DNA of 33,512 nucleotides. Source: Tsukamurella sp. 8F (GTDB taxonomy: Bacteria > Actinomycetota > Actinomycetes > Mycobacteriales > Mycobacteriaceae). Positions 15,149 through 23,060 of this stretch are shown here, piece after piece. Position 1 is the first letter of the stretch, and every line of letters begins with the position of its first letter. The notes beneath the pieces were generated by a model. That model was not told the origin of the DNA, made no database searches, and was given only the letters and a program-made list of their open reading frames with translations. The translations under genes and the position numbers were made by a program. The stretch covers positions 1 through 33,512 of the forward strand of contig NZ_JARFTP010000040.1 in NCBI RefSeq assembly GCF_029167375.1, read 5' to 3'.

Positions 15149-15999
15149 ACCGCATGGTCAACGAGGAGATGCGGACCACATGGACGGGCGGCGCCTGCGC
15201 GTGGGTGGAGCACCAGCAGATGTTCGACCGCGTGTATTCGCCGGTGACCGCGGCGATCCTGGCCGTCGCCGACCTGGGACCGCGGCGCCGGGTTCTTGAT
15301 ATCGGTTGCGGCACAGGAACGCTGCTCGAGGCAGCCGGTGCGGTAGGTGCTGTCGCCACCGGTGTCGACATCTCGCCCGCGATGACGGAGGCGGCGTCGC
15401 ACCGGGTGCCGACCGCAAGCGTCCTCCTCGCCGACGCGCAGGACACGGACCTGAGCGGGGCTCCGGGCGCCCCCTTCGATCGGGTCGTGTCCCGGTTCGG
15501 CGTGATGTTCTTCGAGGACGCCACAGCGGCTTTCGCGAATATCCGCCGGGCGTGCGAAGACGGTGCCCGGCTGACGTTCGCATGCTGGCGCGCCGTCGCG
15601 GAGAACCCTACGTTCACGCTCGGTACGACGGTGCTGACCACTCACCTCGCCGCACCGCCCGCCCCGCCGCGTGCGGACGCGCCCGGCCCGATGGCCTTCG
15701 CCGACCCGGCCTATGTCCGGCGGCTTCTGGAGGCCGCGGGCTGGGCCGAGATCGACGTGGTCCCGCTCGACTTCGAGTGCATATACGGTGCCGACGATGA
15801 CGACGGCGTAGAGGACCGCATGGACCTCATCCTGGGGACGACGACGGGCCGGGCCGCAGCCGCCGAACTCGTGCCCCGCCTCGGCCCCGACGCGTGGGCC
15901 GGACTGCTCGAGGACGTCCGTGCCGAGCTGCGGCTGAACATCGTCGATGGACATGTCAGGCACCCGGGAGCGTGTTGGCTCGTGACGGCGCAGGCGTAG
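15145..15999 (+). CDS. Class I SAM-dependent methyltransferase
   Basis: A 284-residue Rossmann-fold methyltransferase. Motif I VLDIGCGTG is at about residues 50-58, followed by GVDISPAMTEAA (acidic residue after strand 2), LLADAQDTDL, and FDRVVSRFGVMFFEDATAAFANIRRA (post-motif II/III). The rest resembles the small-molecule (Methyltransf_11/25) group; the substrate is unknown. The start is GTG at 15145, overlapping the VOC gene stop (GTGA); ATG 15154 is an alternative. The neighbours suggest a small detoxification or metabolite-modification pair, which is inference only. It ends 27 bp from the convergent MFS gene. Confidence 0.88.
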   Translation: MNRMVNEEMRTTWTGGACAWVEHQQMFDRVYSPVTAAILAVADLGPRRRVLDIGCGTGTLLEAAGAVGAVATGVDISPAMTEAASHRVPTASVLLADAQDTDLSGAPGAPFDRVVSRFGVMFFEDATAAFANIRRACEDGARLTFACWRAVAENPTFTLGTTVLTTHLAAPPAPPRADAPGPMAFADPAYVRRLLEAAGWAEIDVVPLDFECIYGADDDDGVEDRMDLILGTTTGRAAAAELVPRLGPDAWAGLLEDVRAELRLNIVDGHVRHPGACWLVTAQA

Positions 16000-16026
16000 G
16001 CACTGCCGATGACGGCTCGCCCGCTC

Positions 16027-17208
16027 TCAGATCACGCGGTCGCCACCGGCGCGCCAGGCGCAGAGGGCCAGGGGCGCCATGAGGATGATGAGCGCAAGGA
16101 GCGGGACCGTCCAGCTCCCCGTCGCCCCGTGCAGCGCGCCCGTCACGATCGGGCCGCTTGCGGCGATCAGGTAGCCGATCGACTGCACCATCGTCGACAG
16201 GCCGGCGACGGTGGTGCTGTCGCGGGCGCGCAGGTTGATCAGCGCCAGCGCCAGCGAGAGCTGGCCGCCCTGCCCCGATCCGAGAAGCACAGCCCACAGC
16301 AGCGCAGCGTGTGAGCCGCTGGTGAGGAGCCCGATCAGCCCGGCCACGGACGGGACGACGACACCGACGGCGAGCAGTCGCTGGTCGCGCATCCTGGCTG
16401 CGGCGATCGGTACCGTCACGGCCGTCGCGATGCTCGCGACACTGAGCGCGGTAAGAACCAGCCCGGCCGACTGCGCATCGACGCCGCGGTCCCGGTAGAT
16501 CGTCGGAAGCCAGGCGATCATCGAGTAGGCCAGTAAGGACTGGATCCCCATGAAGGCTGTCACGGCCCATGCGGTCGTCGATCGCCGCACGCGTGGGCGT
16601 TTCGCGCCGGAGCTCGCCGGCTCGACATCTGTGTGTCGATGCTGCGCCACCAGGGCGGCGAAGACGAGCACCGCGAGAGCAGTGGGCAACGCCCACGAGA
16701 GCAGCGCGAAGCGCCACCCGTGCAGGGCGGTCGCGACGGGCACCGTGGCACCCGACGCGAGCCCGGCGCTCGCGCTCACCAGCGCGGTGAACAGGCCGGT
16801 CATGGGACCGATATTGTGCGGGAAGAACATCCGAACGAACACCGGGCCGAGTACGTTTGCGACGGCGATACCGGCGCCCGCCGCCAGTGTGCCCCCGAGG
16901 AGCGCGGGCCATGACGCTACGCCCCGGACAGCGGTCCCCACGCCGATCAGGACGAGGCATCCCGTCAAGACGACGGACAAAGACGCCCTGCGCAGCGCCC
17001 GAAGCGCCAGCGGGCCGAAGAGCCCGAGGCACACCACAGGTCCCGTAGTCAGCAGCGCCACGCTCGCGGGCCCGAGGTGGTAGGCAGACCGGATATCCGA
17101 GATCACAGCCGACGAACTGCCGAATATCAGCCGCAGGTTGATCGCCAGCAGCACGACGGCCACCGTGGCGAGGATCGTGCGCCGCTCACCCGTATCGGAT
17201 GCGACCAT
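16027..17208 (-). CDS. MFS transporter of the CynX/NimT type
   Basis: A 393-residue twelve-helix major facilitator. The first helix carries INLRLIFGSSSAVISDIR, the NLR...S..L.DI signature of CynX/NimT-type transporters, followed by LTTGPVVCLGLFGPLALRALRR with the helix 2-3 loop. The central loop near residues 195-215 is basic. Substrates in this family include cyanate and nitroimidazoles; for this protein it is unknown. GGAGGGAG shortly before ATG 17208 is a strong ribosome binding site. It is divergent from the XRE-cupin regulator 94 bp away, which probably controls it. Confidence 0.9.
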   Translation of the reverse strand: MVASDTGERRTILATVAVVLLAINLRLIFGSSSAVISDIRSAYHLGPASVALLTTGPVVCLGLFGPLALRALRRASLSVVLTGCLVLIGVGTAVRGVASWPALLGGTLAAGAGIAVANVLGPVFVRMFFPHNIGPMTGLFTALVSASAGLASGATVPVATALHGWRFALLSWALPTALAVLVFAALVAQHRHTDVEPASSGAKRPRVRRSTTAWAVTAFMGIQSLLAYSMIAWLPTIYRDRGVDAQSAGLVLTALSVASIATAVTVPIAAARMRDQRLLAVGVVVPSVAGLIGLLTSGSHAALLWAVLLGSGQGGQLSLALALINLRARDSTTVAGLSTMVQSIGYLIAASGPIVTGALHGATGSWTVPLLALIILMAPLALCAWRAGGDRVI

Positions 17209-17267
17209 CGTGCTCCCTCCGTTGGCACTCGACCGTCACAGATGGACGCCGATAATGCAACCTATCA

Positions 17268-17296
17268 GGCATGAATAGTGCCCCACAGGTTATAGT
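17268..17296 (+). promoter_or_regulatory. Promoter of the XRE-cupin gene with a candidate operator
   Basis: TATAGT (17291-17296) is a near-consensus -10 ending 6 nt before ATG 17303, indicating a leaderless mRNA. GGCA-N7-TGCC (17268-17282) lies immediately upstream, over the -35 region, and a further GGCACT half site is at 17224-17229 on the MFS side. These repeated half sites are candidate operators for the regulator. Confidence 0.5.
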
Positions 17297-17302
17297 CGTC
17301 AC

Positions 17303-17851
17303 ATGGAAGATGCGCGCGACGACAGCTGGATCGGGCGGAGGGTCGGGAGGCACCGACGGGACCGCGGCTGGACCCTTGCGGCTCTCGCCGACAAGATCGG
17401 GCTGTCCGCGCCCCAGCTGTCCCGCATAGAGTCCGGGGCTCGGCAGCCCTCGGTCGGCACCCTCATCGAGATCGCGCACGCCTTCGGTGTGTCCCTGAGT
17501 CAACTCGTCGACGAACAATACAGCGCGCCATACCATCTCATCAGGTCGGCGAATCGGATCGAGCGTCCGAGCGCGAACGGATCGCTGGCCTCGCTCAGCG
17601 GTGACTTCCCCGGGCTACAGGCGGTTCACCTGGCTGTGCCGCCGTCGTCCGAGGCGCCCGCCGCGAGGCACGGCGGCGAGGAATGGCTGTACGTACTCGC
17701 GGGCGACGTCGAGGTGCGCATCGGGGAGGCCGACGAAACCCTCGCGGCGGGCGATGCGATCCACTTCCCCTCCAACGCGACGCACAGTGTGCGCACCGTC
17801 GGCGAGATCGCGGCGGAACTCCTCATCGTCTCTACCGCTACGACAGGCTGA
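17303..17851 (+). CDS. XRE-family regulator with C-terminal cupin sensor domain
   Basis: A 182-residue regulator. The helix-turn-helix spans about residues 12-67 (RRDRGWTLAALADKIGLS, then QLSRIESGARQPS). The C-terminal cupin_2 domain spans about 105-178, with GGEEWLYVLAGDVEVRIG and AGDAIHFPSNATHSV carrying the usual His/Glu cupin positions. Proteins of this design (as in PuuR and SinR-like relatives) sense small metabolites. The divergent MFS transporter is the likely target. The leaderless -10 TATAGT fixes the start. Confidence 0.92.
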   Translation: MEDARDDSWIGRRVGRHRRDRGWTLAALADKIGLSAPQLSRIESGARQPSVGTLIEIAHAFGVSLSQLVDEQYSAPYHLIRSANRIERPSANGSLASLSGDFPGLQAVHLAVPPSSEAPAARHGGEEWLYVLAGDVEVRIGEADETLAAGDAIHFPSNATHSVRTVGEIAAELLIVSTATTG

Positions 17852-17877
17852 GCCGGTCCACACACGGCGGTGCCGGC

Positions 17878-17914
17878 CGGTGCCGCCCCACCTGGATGCG
17901 GCGGGGCGGCACCG
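17878..17914. terminator. Bidirectional terminator hairpin
   Basis: CGGTGCCGCCCC (17878-17889) and GGGGCGGCACCG (17903-17914) form a perfect 12-bp stem with a 13-nt loop. It lies 26 bp after the regulator stop and 12 bp beyond the stop of the convergent phospholipase gene. Confidence 0.8.
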
Positions 17915-17926
17915 CCGGCGAGATCG

Positions 17927-19825
17927 CTACCGGCCGGTGCCGGACCGGCGTGCGCGCAGTGCCCACCCGCCGGCCGCCACGAGAGCGACGACGACGATCG
18001 CGACGACGACCCAGATCCAGGCCCGCGAGCCGTTGCCCGACGCGCCGCCGGCCGACGCCGACGGCGAGGCGGGCGCGGCGGACGACGGCGCGGAAGCCGT
18101 CGACGACGCTCCCTTAACAGCGGCCGCCTGCGAGCCCTGATCGGCGGGCGGCGGCGAGTCGACGACCGCTCCGGTCACCTGGTTCAGCCACAGCCTGTCG
18201 TTGCGAGCGGCGCCGAAGTCGAAGAGCGAGTTCAGCTCTCCGGCGCGCGCGTCAGCGGACCCATCGATACGGCCTGCGTGCCAGTTGTCCTCGATGAATC
18301 TCGTGATCGAGGCCTGCTCGATCGGCGTGTGATTCACCGCGTTTGCGCGGGCGTATGGTGAGACGACGAGCAGAGGCTCGCGAGTGCCAGGGCCGCAGCG
18401 CAGTTCGTTACCGGCGATCGCGGGCGCAGGCGCCGAGGAGCACACCTGCTTGTCCAACTTGGCGTTCTTGCTGCCCGACAACACCGTCGGCTTCGCGTGG
18501 TCGTACCAACCGTCGGAGTCGTCATAGGCGATGACGACGGCGGTCGAGCCCCAGTCCTTAGACTGTTGCAGCTTGTTGATGTACGTGGTGAGGAAGGTCT
18601 GTTCGTCGAGCGGGTCCGAGTACGACGCGTGACCGTCCTGGTATTCGCCGGCCTTGAGGAAGCTCACGGCCGGCAGCTTGTCGGCCTTCAACGCATCGTC
18701 GAAATCGGTCAGATCATAGTTGTGATTCGCCTGGCCGTTGCGTCCGATCTCGTCGATCCCGGACGGCGCGACGTGGTGCGGGTTCGACGTCGACTTGTAG
18801 TACGAGAACGGGTTGTGATGTGGGCTGTAGTCGATCACGGCATTGCCGGCGACATTCTTGTGCGTCGTGTTGCACTGCGCCACAGCAGAACCCGATGCCG
18901 CAGTACTCGGCCGGAATCCACCCTGGAACCAACCCCAGCTGACATCCTTGGTGGTCAGCAGATCGCCCACGTTCTTGCCGCGCAACGCTGCCAGGGCCTC
19001 GTCGGCGGTGTGGTTCTTGTCGGAGCAGTCGTCGTACAGCGGGTCCGGATCCTCGTAGACGGTGCCGACACCCTCCGCGTCCGGGGCGCCGACCGTGTAC
19101 GAGTCGGGCTTCGGGGTCTTCCGGCCGGTCTTCGGATCATACGACTCGACGCCGTGGGTATTGCCCGACACCAGGTTGAGCGCGCCGGGCGTCGACGGCC
19201 CGAACACGGTGGTCCAGTAGTTGTCGCTGAGCGTGTAATGCTGCGCATAGTTCCACAGCCCAGCAACCGTGTTGCCGTCGTAATAGCCCATCACCGAGCC
19301 GGGGTGCTCGAACATGTTGGGACCTGACGACGCGCACTTGTCCTTGGTGGTGAACTGCACGAACCGATCCATCGCTCCGTTGTTCGTGGCCTCCTGTTCG
19401 GCTGTGTACTCGTGGTCCTGATCGCACGTGACACCCTGTCCCGGTGTGAAGCGGAAAGGCTTGTACTGGTTCGGGTTCGCCTGATCCGCTAGGCCGGCGT
19501 GCGTGAACGTGTCGATGTCCGTGGGCGTTCCGGGGGCGGCATGGAACGCGGGGGCCGCAGCGCCCGATCCCTGCAGCGTCTCTCCTGCGGCGTTGGCGGC
19601 ATTCGGGTACGTGCCGAAGTAGTGGTCGAAGGAGACGTTCTCATCGAACAGCACGACGAGATGCTTGATAGGCGTGGCGGTGTCGTTGGGTGCCGCGAAG
19701 GCGGTCGGTGCGCCGATCGTCACTACTCCCGCCGTCACCGCCGCCACGCCCACGACGGCCGCGAGGCCCCGCGCGACGTCGCCGGGTCGGAGCGGCCGCC
19801 GGGGCCGAGAAGCCTTGGCCGTCAT
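17927..19825 (-). CDS. Secreted, membrane-anchored phospholipase C/acid phosphatase-family phosphoesterase
   Basis: A 632-residue enzyme of the phosphoesterase family that includes bacterial phospholipases C and AcpA. An N-terminal export signal (basic residues 7-13, hydrophobic about 18-38, cleavage near TAFA at 41-44) is followed by the metal-site motif FDENVSFDHYFG (Glu62, Asn63), the nucleophile region FGPSTPGALNLVSG (Thr212) and YDDSDGWYDH. The tail has a Ser/Ala/Pro-rich linker (about 560-598) and a C-terminal membrane helix (about 602-623) ending RARR, so the catalytic domain faces outside. The start ATG at 19825 overlaps the efeB stop (ATGA) and has GGAGG 6-7 nt upstream. It is thus coupled to the efeO-efeB iron genes, an uncommon partnership. 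The substrate (phospholipid or phosphomonoester) is open. Confidence 0.9.
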   Translation of the reverse strand: MTAKASRPRRPLRPGDVARGLAAVVGVAAVTAGVVTIGAPTAFAAPNDTATPIKHLVVLFDENVSFDHYFGTYPNAANAAGETLQGSGAAAPAFHAAPGTPTDIDTFTHAGLADQANPNQYKPFRFTPGQGVTCDQDHEYTAEQEATNNGAMDRFVQFTTKDKCASSGPNMFEHPGSVMGYYDGNTVAGLWNYAQHYTLSDNYWTTVFGPSTPGALNLVSGNTHGVESYDPKTGRKTPKPDSYTVGAPDAEGVGTVYEDPDPLYDDCSDKNHTADEALAALRGKNVGDLLTTKDVSWGWFQGGFRPSTAASGSAVAQCNTTHKNVAGNAVIDYSPHHNPFSYYKSTSNPHHVAPSGIDEIGRNGQANHNYDLTDFDDALKADKLPAVSFLKAGEYQDGHASYSDPLDEQTFLTTYINKLQQSKDWGSTAVVIAYDDSDGWYDHAKPTVLSGSKNAKLDKQVCSSAPAPAIAGNELRCGPGTREPLLVVSPYARANAVNHTPIEQASITRFIEDNWHAGRIDGSADARAGELNSLFDFGAARNDRLWLNQVTGAVVDSPPPADQGSQAAAVKGASSTASAPSSAAPASPSASAGGASGNGSRAWIWVVVAIVVVALVAAGGWALRARRSGTGR

Positions 19826-21003
19826 AATATTCCTCCTGTGGTCGAGATTCCCGACCCCGCGTCACGGGGTGGTAGGTAGAAATAGCCGCCGCCGATGGGG
19901 CTGATGTAATCGGTCAGCGGTTCACCTTCGAGGCGCTCCTGCGTCGCCTCGAACTGCGCCTCGATGTCCCGTTGCAGGCAGGTGAACACCAGACCCAGAT
20001 CGAGATTGCCGTTCGCGTCCGCTCCGCCGGTGTAGTTGTACGCGCGGCGGAAGATCCGCGACCGGTCGGTATCGGAAGTGCGGGGGTTCGCCAGCCGCAT
20101 ATGCGCGGTCAGGGGGATGATGTCGCCGGAAGGGTCGTCCTCGAACCGCGGCGCATCTGATTCGTGGTCGCCGTCGAGGGGCGCACCGGTCGTACGCACT
20201 CGCCCGAACATGTTCTCCTGCTCCGAGATCGACACGCGGTCCCAGAACTCCGTCAGCATCCGGATGAGTCGCACGACCAGGAATGTGCCGCCGCGGGTCC
20301 ACGGCTGCGTGGGCTCGTCGATCCACACCAGTGAGTCGAAGTCGGCACCGGTCGGGTTCGAGGTCCCATCCTTGAACCCGAAGTGATTCCGGGGCGCGCC
20401 GTCCGGTCGCGGGGGCGGGCTCGAGCCCTCCTGACGCCAACGGACCGTCAGGCCGCCGCGGGTCGCACGCGTCAACTCGCGGAGCGCATGCACCACGACG
20501 TCCTGCTGATCGGCGCGGATCTCCAAGAGCATGTCGCCGTGGCACTTCGACCGGTCCAGGGCGTCGTCCTCGAACTCACGCATCGCCTTGATCCCCTTCG
20601 GCTTCCGATCGCCGTGCGCGTGGTCGAAGAAGGTGGCGCCATAGCCCATGTTGATCACCAGGCCGTCGGGCGCGACGACGGGCCCGAGCGTCCCCGAATC
20701 GCTGGGCGGCGCCGAGATGCCCACGGACGCAGGGACGTGCTCCGTCTGTAGCTGCCTCACGCGGGCCGCGAGTGTACGCAGCAGGTCATCGGTCTGTGCG
20801 GTCGTATCCGTCTGCAGATCCAGCGCCACGTAACTCGCGAAGGCCTGTGTCCGCTCGACTGGGCGAACCGCCGGCGATGGTGCCGCGCCTGATCGCTCGC
20901 AGCCCGCCGCTGCGGCCGCGCCCAGGCCTGCGGCCCCGAACGCCGCCCCTTTCAAGAAGGTCCGGCGCGGTGTGTGCTCGGTCCGTTCGCTCCGGGCGCT
21001 CAC
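19822..21003 (-). CDS. efeB: Dye-decolorising peroxidase EfeB, Tat-exported
   Basis: A 393-residue haem peroxidase of the EfeB/DyP family. The N-terminus has a Tat motif (RRTFLKG) and a hydrophobic stretch ending AAAAAGC, a lipobox, so it is probably an exported lipoprotein. Conserved residues are Asp212 in GFKDGTSNP (GxxDG motif), the haem-ligand His301 in TAHMRLANPR, and the Arg of FRRAYNY. EfeB works with EfeO outside the membrane, oxidising Fe(II) or acting on haem, to feed iron to the EfeU permease. The start is GTG at 21003, overlapping the efeO stop (GTGA); the long open frame upstream is efeO antiframe. Its own stop overlaps the phospholipase gene start (ATGA). No efeU is seen in the window. 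Confidence 0.94.
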   Translation of the reverse strand: MSARSERTEHTPRRTFLKGAAFGAAGLGAAAAAGCERSGAAPSPAVRPVERTQAFASYVALDLQTDTTAQTDDLLRTLAARVRQLQTEHVPASVGISAPPSDSGTLGPVVAPDGLVINMGYGATFFDHAHGDRKPKGIKAMREFEDDALDRSKCHGDMLLEIRADQQDVVVHALRELTRATRGGLTVRWRQEGSSPPPRPDGAPRNHFGFKDGTSNPTGADFDSLVWIDEPTQPWTRGGTFLVVRLIRMLTEFWDRVSISEQENMFGRVRTTGAPLDGDHESDAPRFEDDPSGDIIPLTAHMRLANPRTSDTDRSRIFRRAYNYTGGADANGNLDLGLVFTCLQRDIEAQFEATQERLEGEPLTDYISPIGGGYFYLPPRDAGSGISTTGGIL

Positions 21004-22148
21004 TTCGTCCTCCGCACGTCGGTGATCGCCGCTATCGGGGCGAGCAGCTCGACCAGGCCGCCGAACGACGCGTTGAGCCGTTCGCGGTCGGCCTGTGCGT
21101 ATTCGGAGAGCGGCTTCCCGGGGTACTTCGCGGCCATCTCGGTCGTCACGGCGACCGCCTTGTCCAGTGCGGCGCCCGTGTCGTCGAGCCGTGCATAACG
21201 AGGCTTCAACAATGGCGTGAGCCGGTCGAGCAGCTCCCGCGTGCCCGCCAGGTTCGCCAGGGCCGTGTCCGTGGAAGCGTGGGATCCGTGGTCGTCTCTG
21301 CCGGACAGCGTGAATTCGATGGTGTTCTCGGTGATCTCGTGTGCCCGTAGGCCGATCTGCAGCGGGTCGACCGCGATGTTCGGGAAGTCTGCGGTGAGGC
21401 CGTCGACATCCGCGACCAGCTGTTTCTCGAGGTCTGTCGGCACGGTCGGGTTCGCGTCCCAGAGGGACTCCTCGACGGCGTGGAAGCCGGAGTCGTCCCC
21501 GTTGATCTTCGCGTCCCAGTCGCCGAACGCATCGTATGCCGCGCCGAGGGTCTCGTACAGGTGGTGCGCGGTGAGCCAGGCGGTGCGCTGCGAGGCGATG
21601 TCGGGTGCCGCGGCGAGTGCTCGGGCGTCGGCCTGTAGTTGCGGCAAGCGCGCGGAGATCCACGACTGATAGGCCAGCGTGACGGGTGTGAGGTCCTGAG
21701 TCGACACCGGTGCGACGCCCGCGCCCGGTGCGGCCGCGCCGCGAGTGACCGCGAAGCCCGCCCCGGACAGCTCGGGAGTCTCCGCGAAGTAGCACTCGAA
21801 GTGGAAGGTTCCGGCGGGCAGGCTCACCTGCATGAGCCGGGTCGACGCCGGCCCCACGCCCTCCAACTCGGCGTACACCGTGCCGTCGGCGCCGGCGACG
21901 CTGATCTCGAGCGCCCGGGTCGTGCGGTTCGTGACCGCGAAGACGCGGCTGCCGCCGGCGAGGTCGCCGCCAGGGTGCGCGCAGCCGTCGAGGGTCGCGT
22001 CGACCGCGGTGCTCGACAGGTTGCCGACCGTGGGCGTCGGCGCGGTGCGTGAATCGCCGGTCAGCGAGTACGTGAGGATCCCGGCTGCCGCGACTACTGC
22101 GGCGGCCGTGAACGCGGTTGGAGCCACCCACCGGGCTGGAACTGGCAC
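21000..22148 (-). CDS. efeO: EfeO iron-binding lipoprotein-like component (cupredoxin plus M75 domain)
   Basis: A protein of about 382 residues with a single N-terminal hydrophobic anchor (VAPTAFTAAAVVAAAGILTYSL). A cupredoxin-like domain follows (about 45-140, containing LDGCAHPGG and FHFECYF), then the imelysin/M75 domain (about 150-380) with the HxxE iron motif in FHAVEESLW. EfeO binds ferrous/ferric iron outside the membrane for EfeU. The start is uncertain: GTG 22157 gives 385 residues, but TACTGT on the minus strand (22156-22161) lies 7 nt before GTG 22148, the leaderless spacing, so 22148 is preferred. It is the first gene of efeO-efeB-phospholipase and overlaps efeB by 4 bp. No iron box was found upstream. 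Confidence 0.92.
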   Translation of the reverse strand: MPVPARWVAPTAFTAAAVVAAAGILTYSLTGDSRTAPTPTVGNLSSTAVDATLDGCAHPGGDLAGGSRVFAVTNRTTRALEISVAGADGTVYAELEGVGPASTRLMQVSLPAGTFHFECYFAETPELSGAGFAVTRGAAAPGAGVAPVSTQDLTPVTLAYQSWISARLPQLQADARALAAAPDIASQRTAWLTAHHLYETLGAAYDAFGDWDAKINGDDSGFHAVEESLWDANPTVPTDLEKQLVADVDGLTADFPNIAVDPLQIGLRAHEITENTIEFTLSGRDDHGSHASTDTALANLAGTRELLDRLTPLLKPRYARLDDTGAALDKAVAVTTEMAAKYPGKPLSEYAQADRERLNASFGGLVELLAPIAAITDVRRTK

Positions 22149-22155
22149 GCGCAGC

Positions 22156-22161
22156 ACAGTA
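22156..22161 (-). promoter_or_regulatory. Candidate -10 element of the efeO operon
   Basis: TACTGT on the minus strand, 7 nt before GTG 22148. It overlaps the alternative start GTG at 22157, so both cannot be used on the same transcript. The choice of start depends on this element. Confidence 0.35.
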
Positions 22162-22269
22162 TCCGGGCCGATTCGGACAAATCAGTTGTTGGAAGCAAGT
22201 GGTCTACAGGGCTTCATCGAGAATTCACCCGGCGCCGGCCCGATGCCGTCACGAACCGAGTCGTGAGCA

Positions 22270-22299
22270 CGCCTATCCCGCTATATACCGGGATAGGCG
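22270..22299. promoter_or_regulatory. Perfect 11-bp inverted repeat upstream of efeO
   Basis: CGCCTATCCCG (22270-22280) and CGGGATAGGCG (22289-22299) flank the AT-rich loop CTATATAC. It lies 122 bp upstream of efeO and 164 bp upstream of tetR. Since both genes read away from it, it is not the terminator of a known gene; an operator, or the hairpin of an untranslated RNA, are the options. Confidence 0.5.
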
Positions 22300-22404
22300 C
22301 TCTCAGAGACAGGTTCGTGGACCGGTCACCCGGCGGCCACCGTCAGGAGATGGTGATCCGGGACCCGCGACGGTGCGCGACTCCTCGTAGAACCCGACAG
22401 GCCG

Positions 22405-22435
22405 GGCACCCCCGGGAGTCGCAGACCCGGGTGCC
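22405..22435 (+). terminator. Terminator-like hairpin upstream of tetR
   Basis: GGCACCC-CCGGG on the left pairs with CCCGGGTGCC on the right, leaving a 2-nt bulge and a 9-nt loop. It lies 27 bp before the tetR start with no plus-strand gene upstream, so it would end a small plus-strand RNA, insulate tetR, or be a chance structure. Confidence 0.35.
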
Positions 22436-22459
22436 TCTCGACGCCGCCGCAATTTCAAG

Positions 22460-22479
22460 TTAATGTCTACTGACATGAA
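22460..22479 (+). promoter_or_regulatory. Candidate TetR self-operator over the start codon
   Basis: TTAATGTC-TACT-GACATGAA is an inverted repeat in which 7 of 8 positions per arm match. It covers the tetR start codon at 22463 and the alternative ATG at 22475. Such a site suits autorepression by the encoded TetR protein. Confidence 0.5.
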
Positions 22480-23056
22480 TACCGCACGCCGTGCCTACCG
22501 CCAGGGCGCGCGAGCCGAGGCGTCGGAGCGGACGCGACTCGCGATACTGGACGCCGGTCGTGAGCTGGCGGGGGAGAAGTTTCTCGCCGCGATCACGCTC
22601 GCCGACGTCGCTGATCGTGCCGGCGTAACGGTGCAGACGGTGCTACGCAAGTTCGGTGGCCGTGACCGCCTCATCGCCGAGGCGGTCGAGCACTTCCAGC
22701 CGATGGTGGCGGCGGAGCGCCGTGTGCCGGCCGGTGACGTCGATGCGGCGGTACGCGCGGTCGTCGCGCACTACGAGATCTACGGCGACGTGATGATGCT
22801 GGTGCTCGGACAGGAGAGCGTCGACAGTCAAGCGCGCCATATCGCAGCGGTCGGGCGTGATCTCCACTACCGCTGGGTCGCAGAATCTTTCGGCGTCGAA
22901 CCACGCGAGCCCAGGCACAGGCTGCTGACCGTTGCGACAGACCTGTACACCTGGAAACTGCTGCGCCGCGACCGCGGGCTGTCCGAGGTCGAGACCGCGT
23001 GGCACATGCGTCTACTGTGCCGCGCGGCGAACCGGATCGACACGGAGAGAAGGTAG
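22463..23056 (+). CDS. TetR/AcrR-family transcriptional regulator
   Basis: A 197-residue one-domain-plus-ligand-pocket regulator. The helix-turn-helix lies at about residues 27-70, with ITLADVADRAGVTVQTVLRKFGGRDRLIAEAV as the recognition region (a variant of the usual G-S-Y-H-F-x-K motif). The C-terminal domain (about 80-190) is helical and gives no ligand clue. The start may be ATG 22463 or ATG 22475; neither has a ribosome binding site, and a palindrome covers both. A GT1 glycosyltransferase gene follows after 4 bp, so the two form an operon and the regulator probably controls it. It is divergent from the efeO operon, another possible target. Confidence 0.9.
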   Translation: MSTDMNTARRAYRQGARAEASERTRLAILDAGRELAGEKFLAAITLADVADRAGVTVQTVLRKFGGRDRLIAEAVEHFQPMVAAERRVPAGDVDAAVRAVVAHYEIYGDVMMLVLGQESVDSQARHIAAVGRDLHYRWVAESFGVEPREPRHRLLTVATDLYTWKLLRRDRGLSEVETAWHMRLLCRAANRIDTERR

Positions 23057-23060
23057 ACCG

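Larger units (their letters stand above)
22162..22459. other. Non-coding divergent region between efeO and tetR
   Basis: About 300 bp without a convincing gene. It contains a perfect 11-bp inverted repeat (22270-22299) and a terminator-like hairpin (22405-22435), described separately, and an implausible 66-codon frame from GTG 22263. No IdeR-type iron box was found. It must hold the promoters of both the efeO operon and tetR. Confidence 0.6.

Noticed and set aside
21004-22131. Fusion of a long N-terminal region to EfeB (769-residue frame)
   Set aside because: The extension is the wrong frame of efeO; the Tat signal shows that EfeB starts at the GTG at 21003.
22263-22463. 66-codon frame from GTG in the efeO-tetR gap
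   Set aside because: It reads through both hairpins, has no ribosome binding site or -10 at leaderless spacing, and its Arg/Pro-rich product looks like translated GC-rich non-coding DNA.
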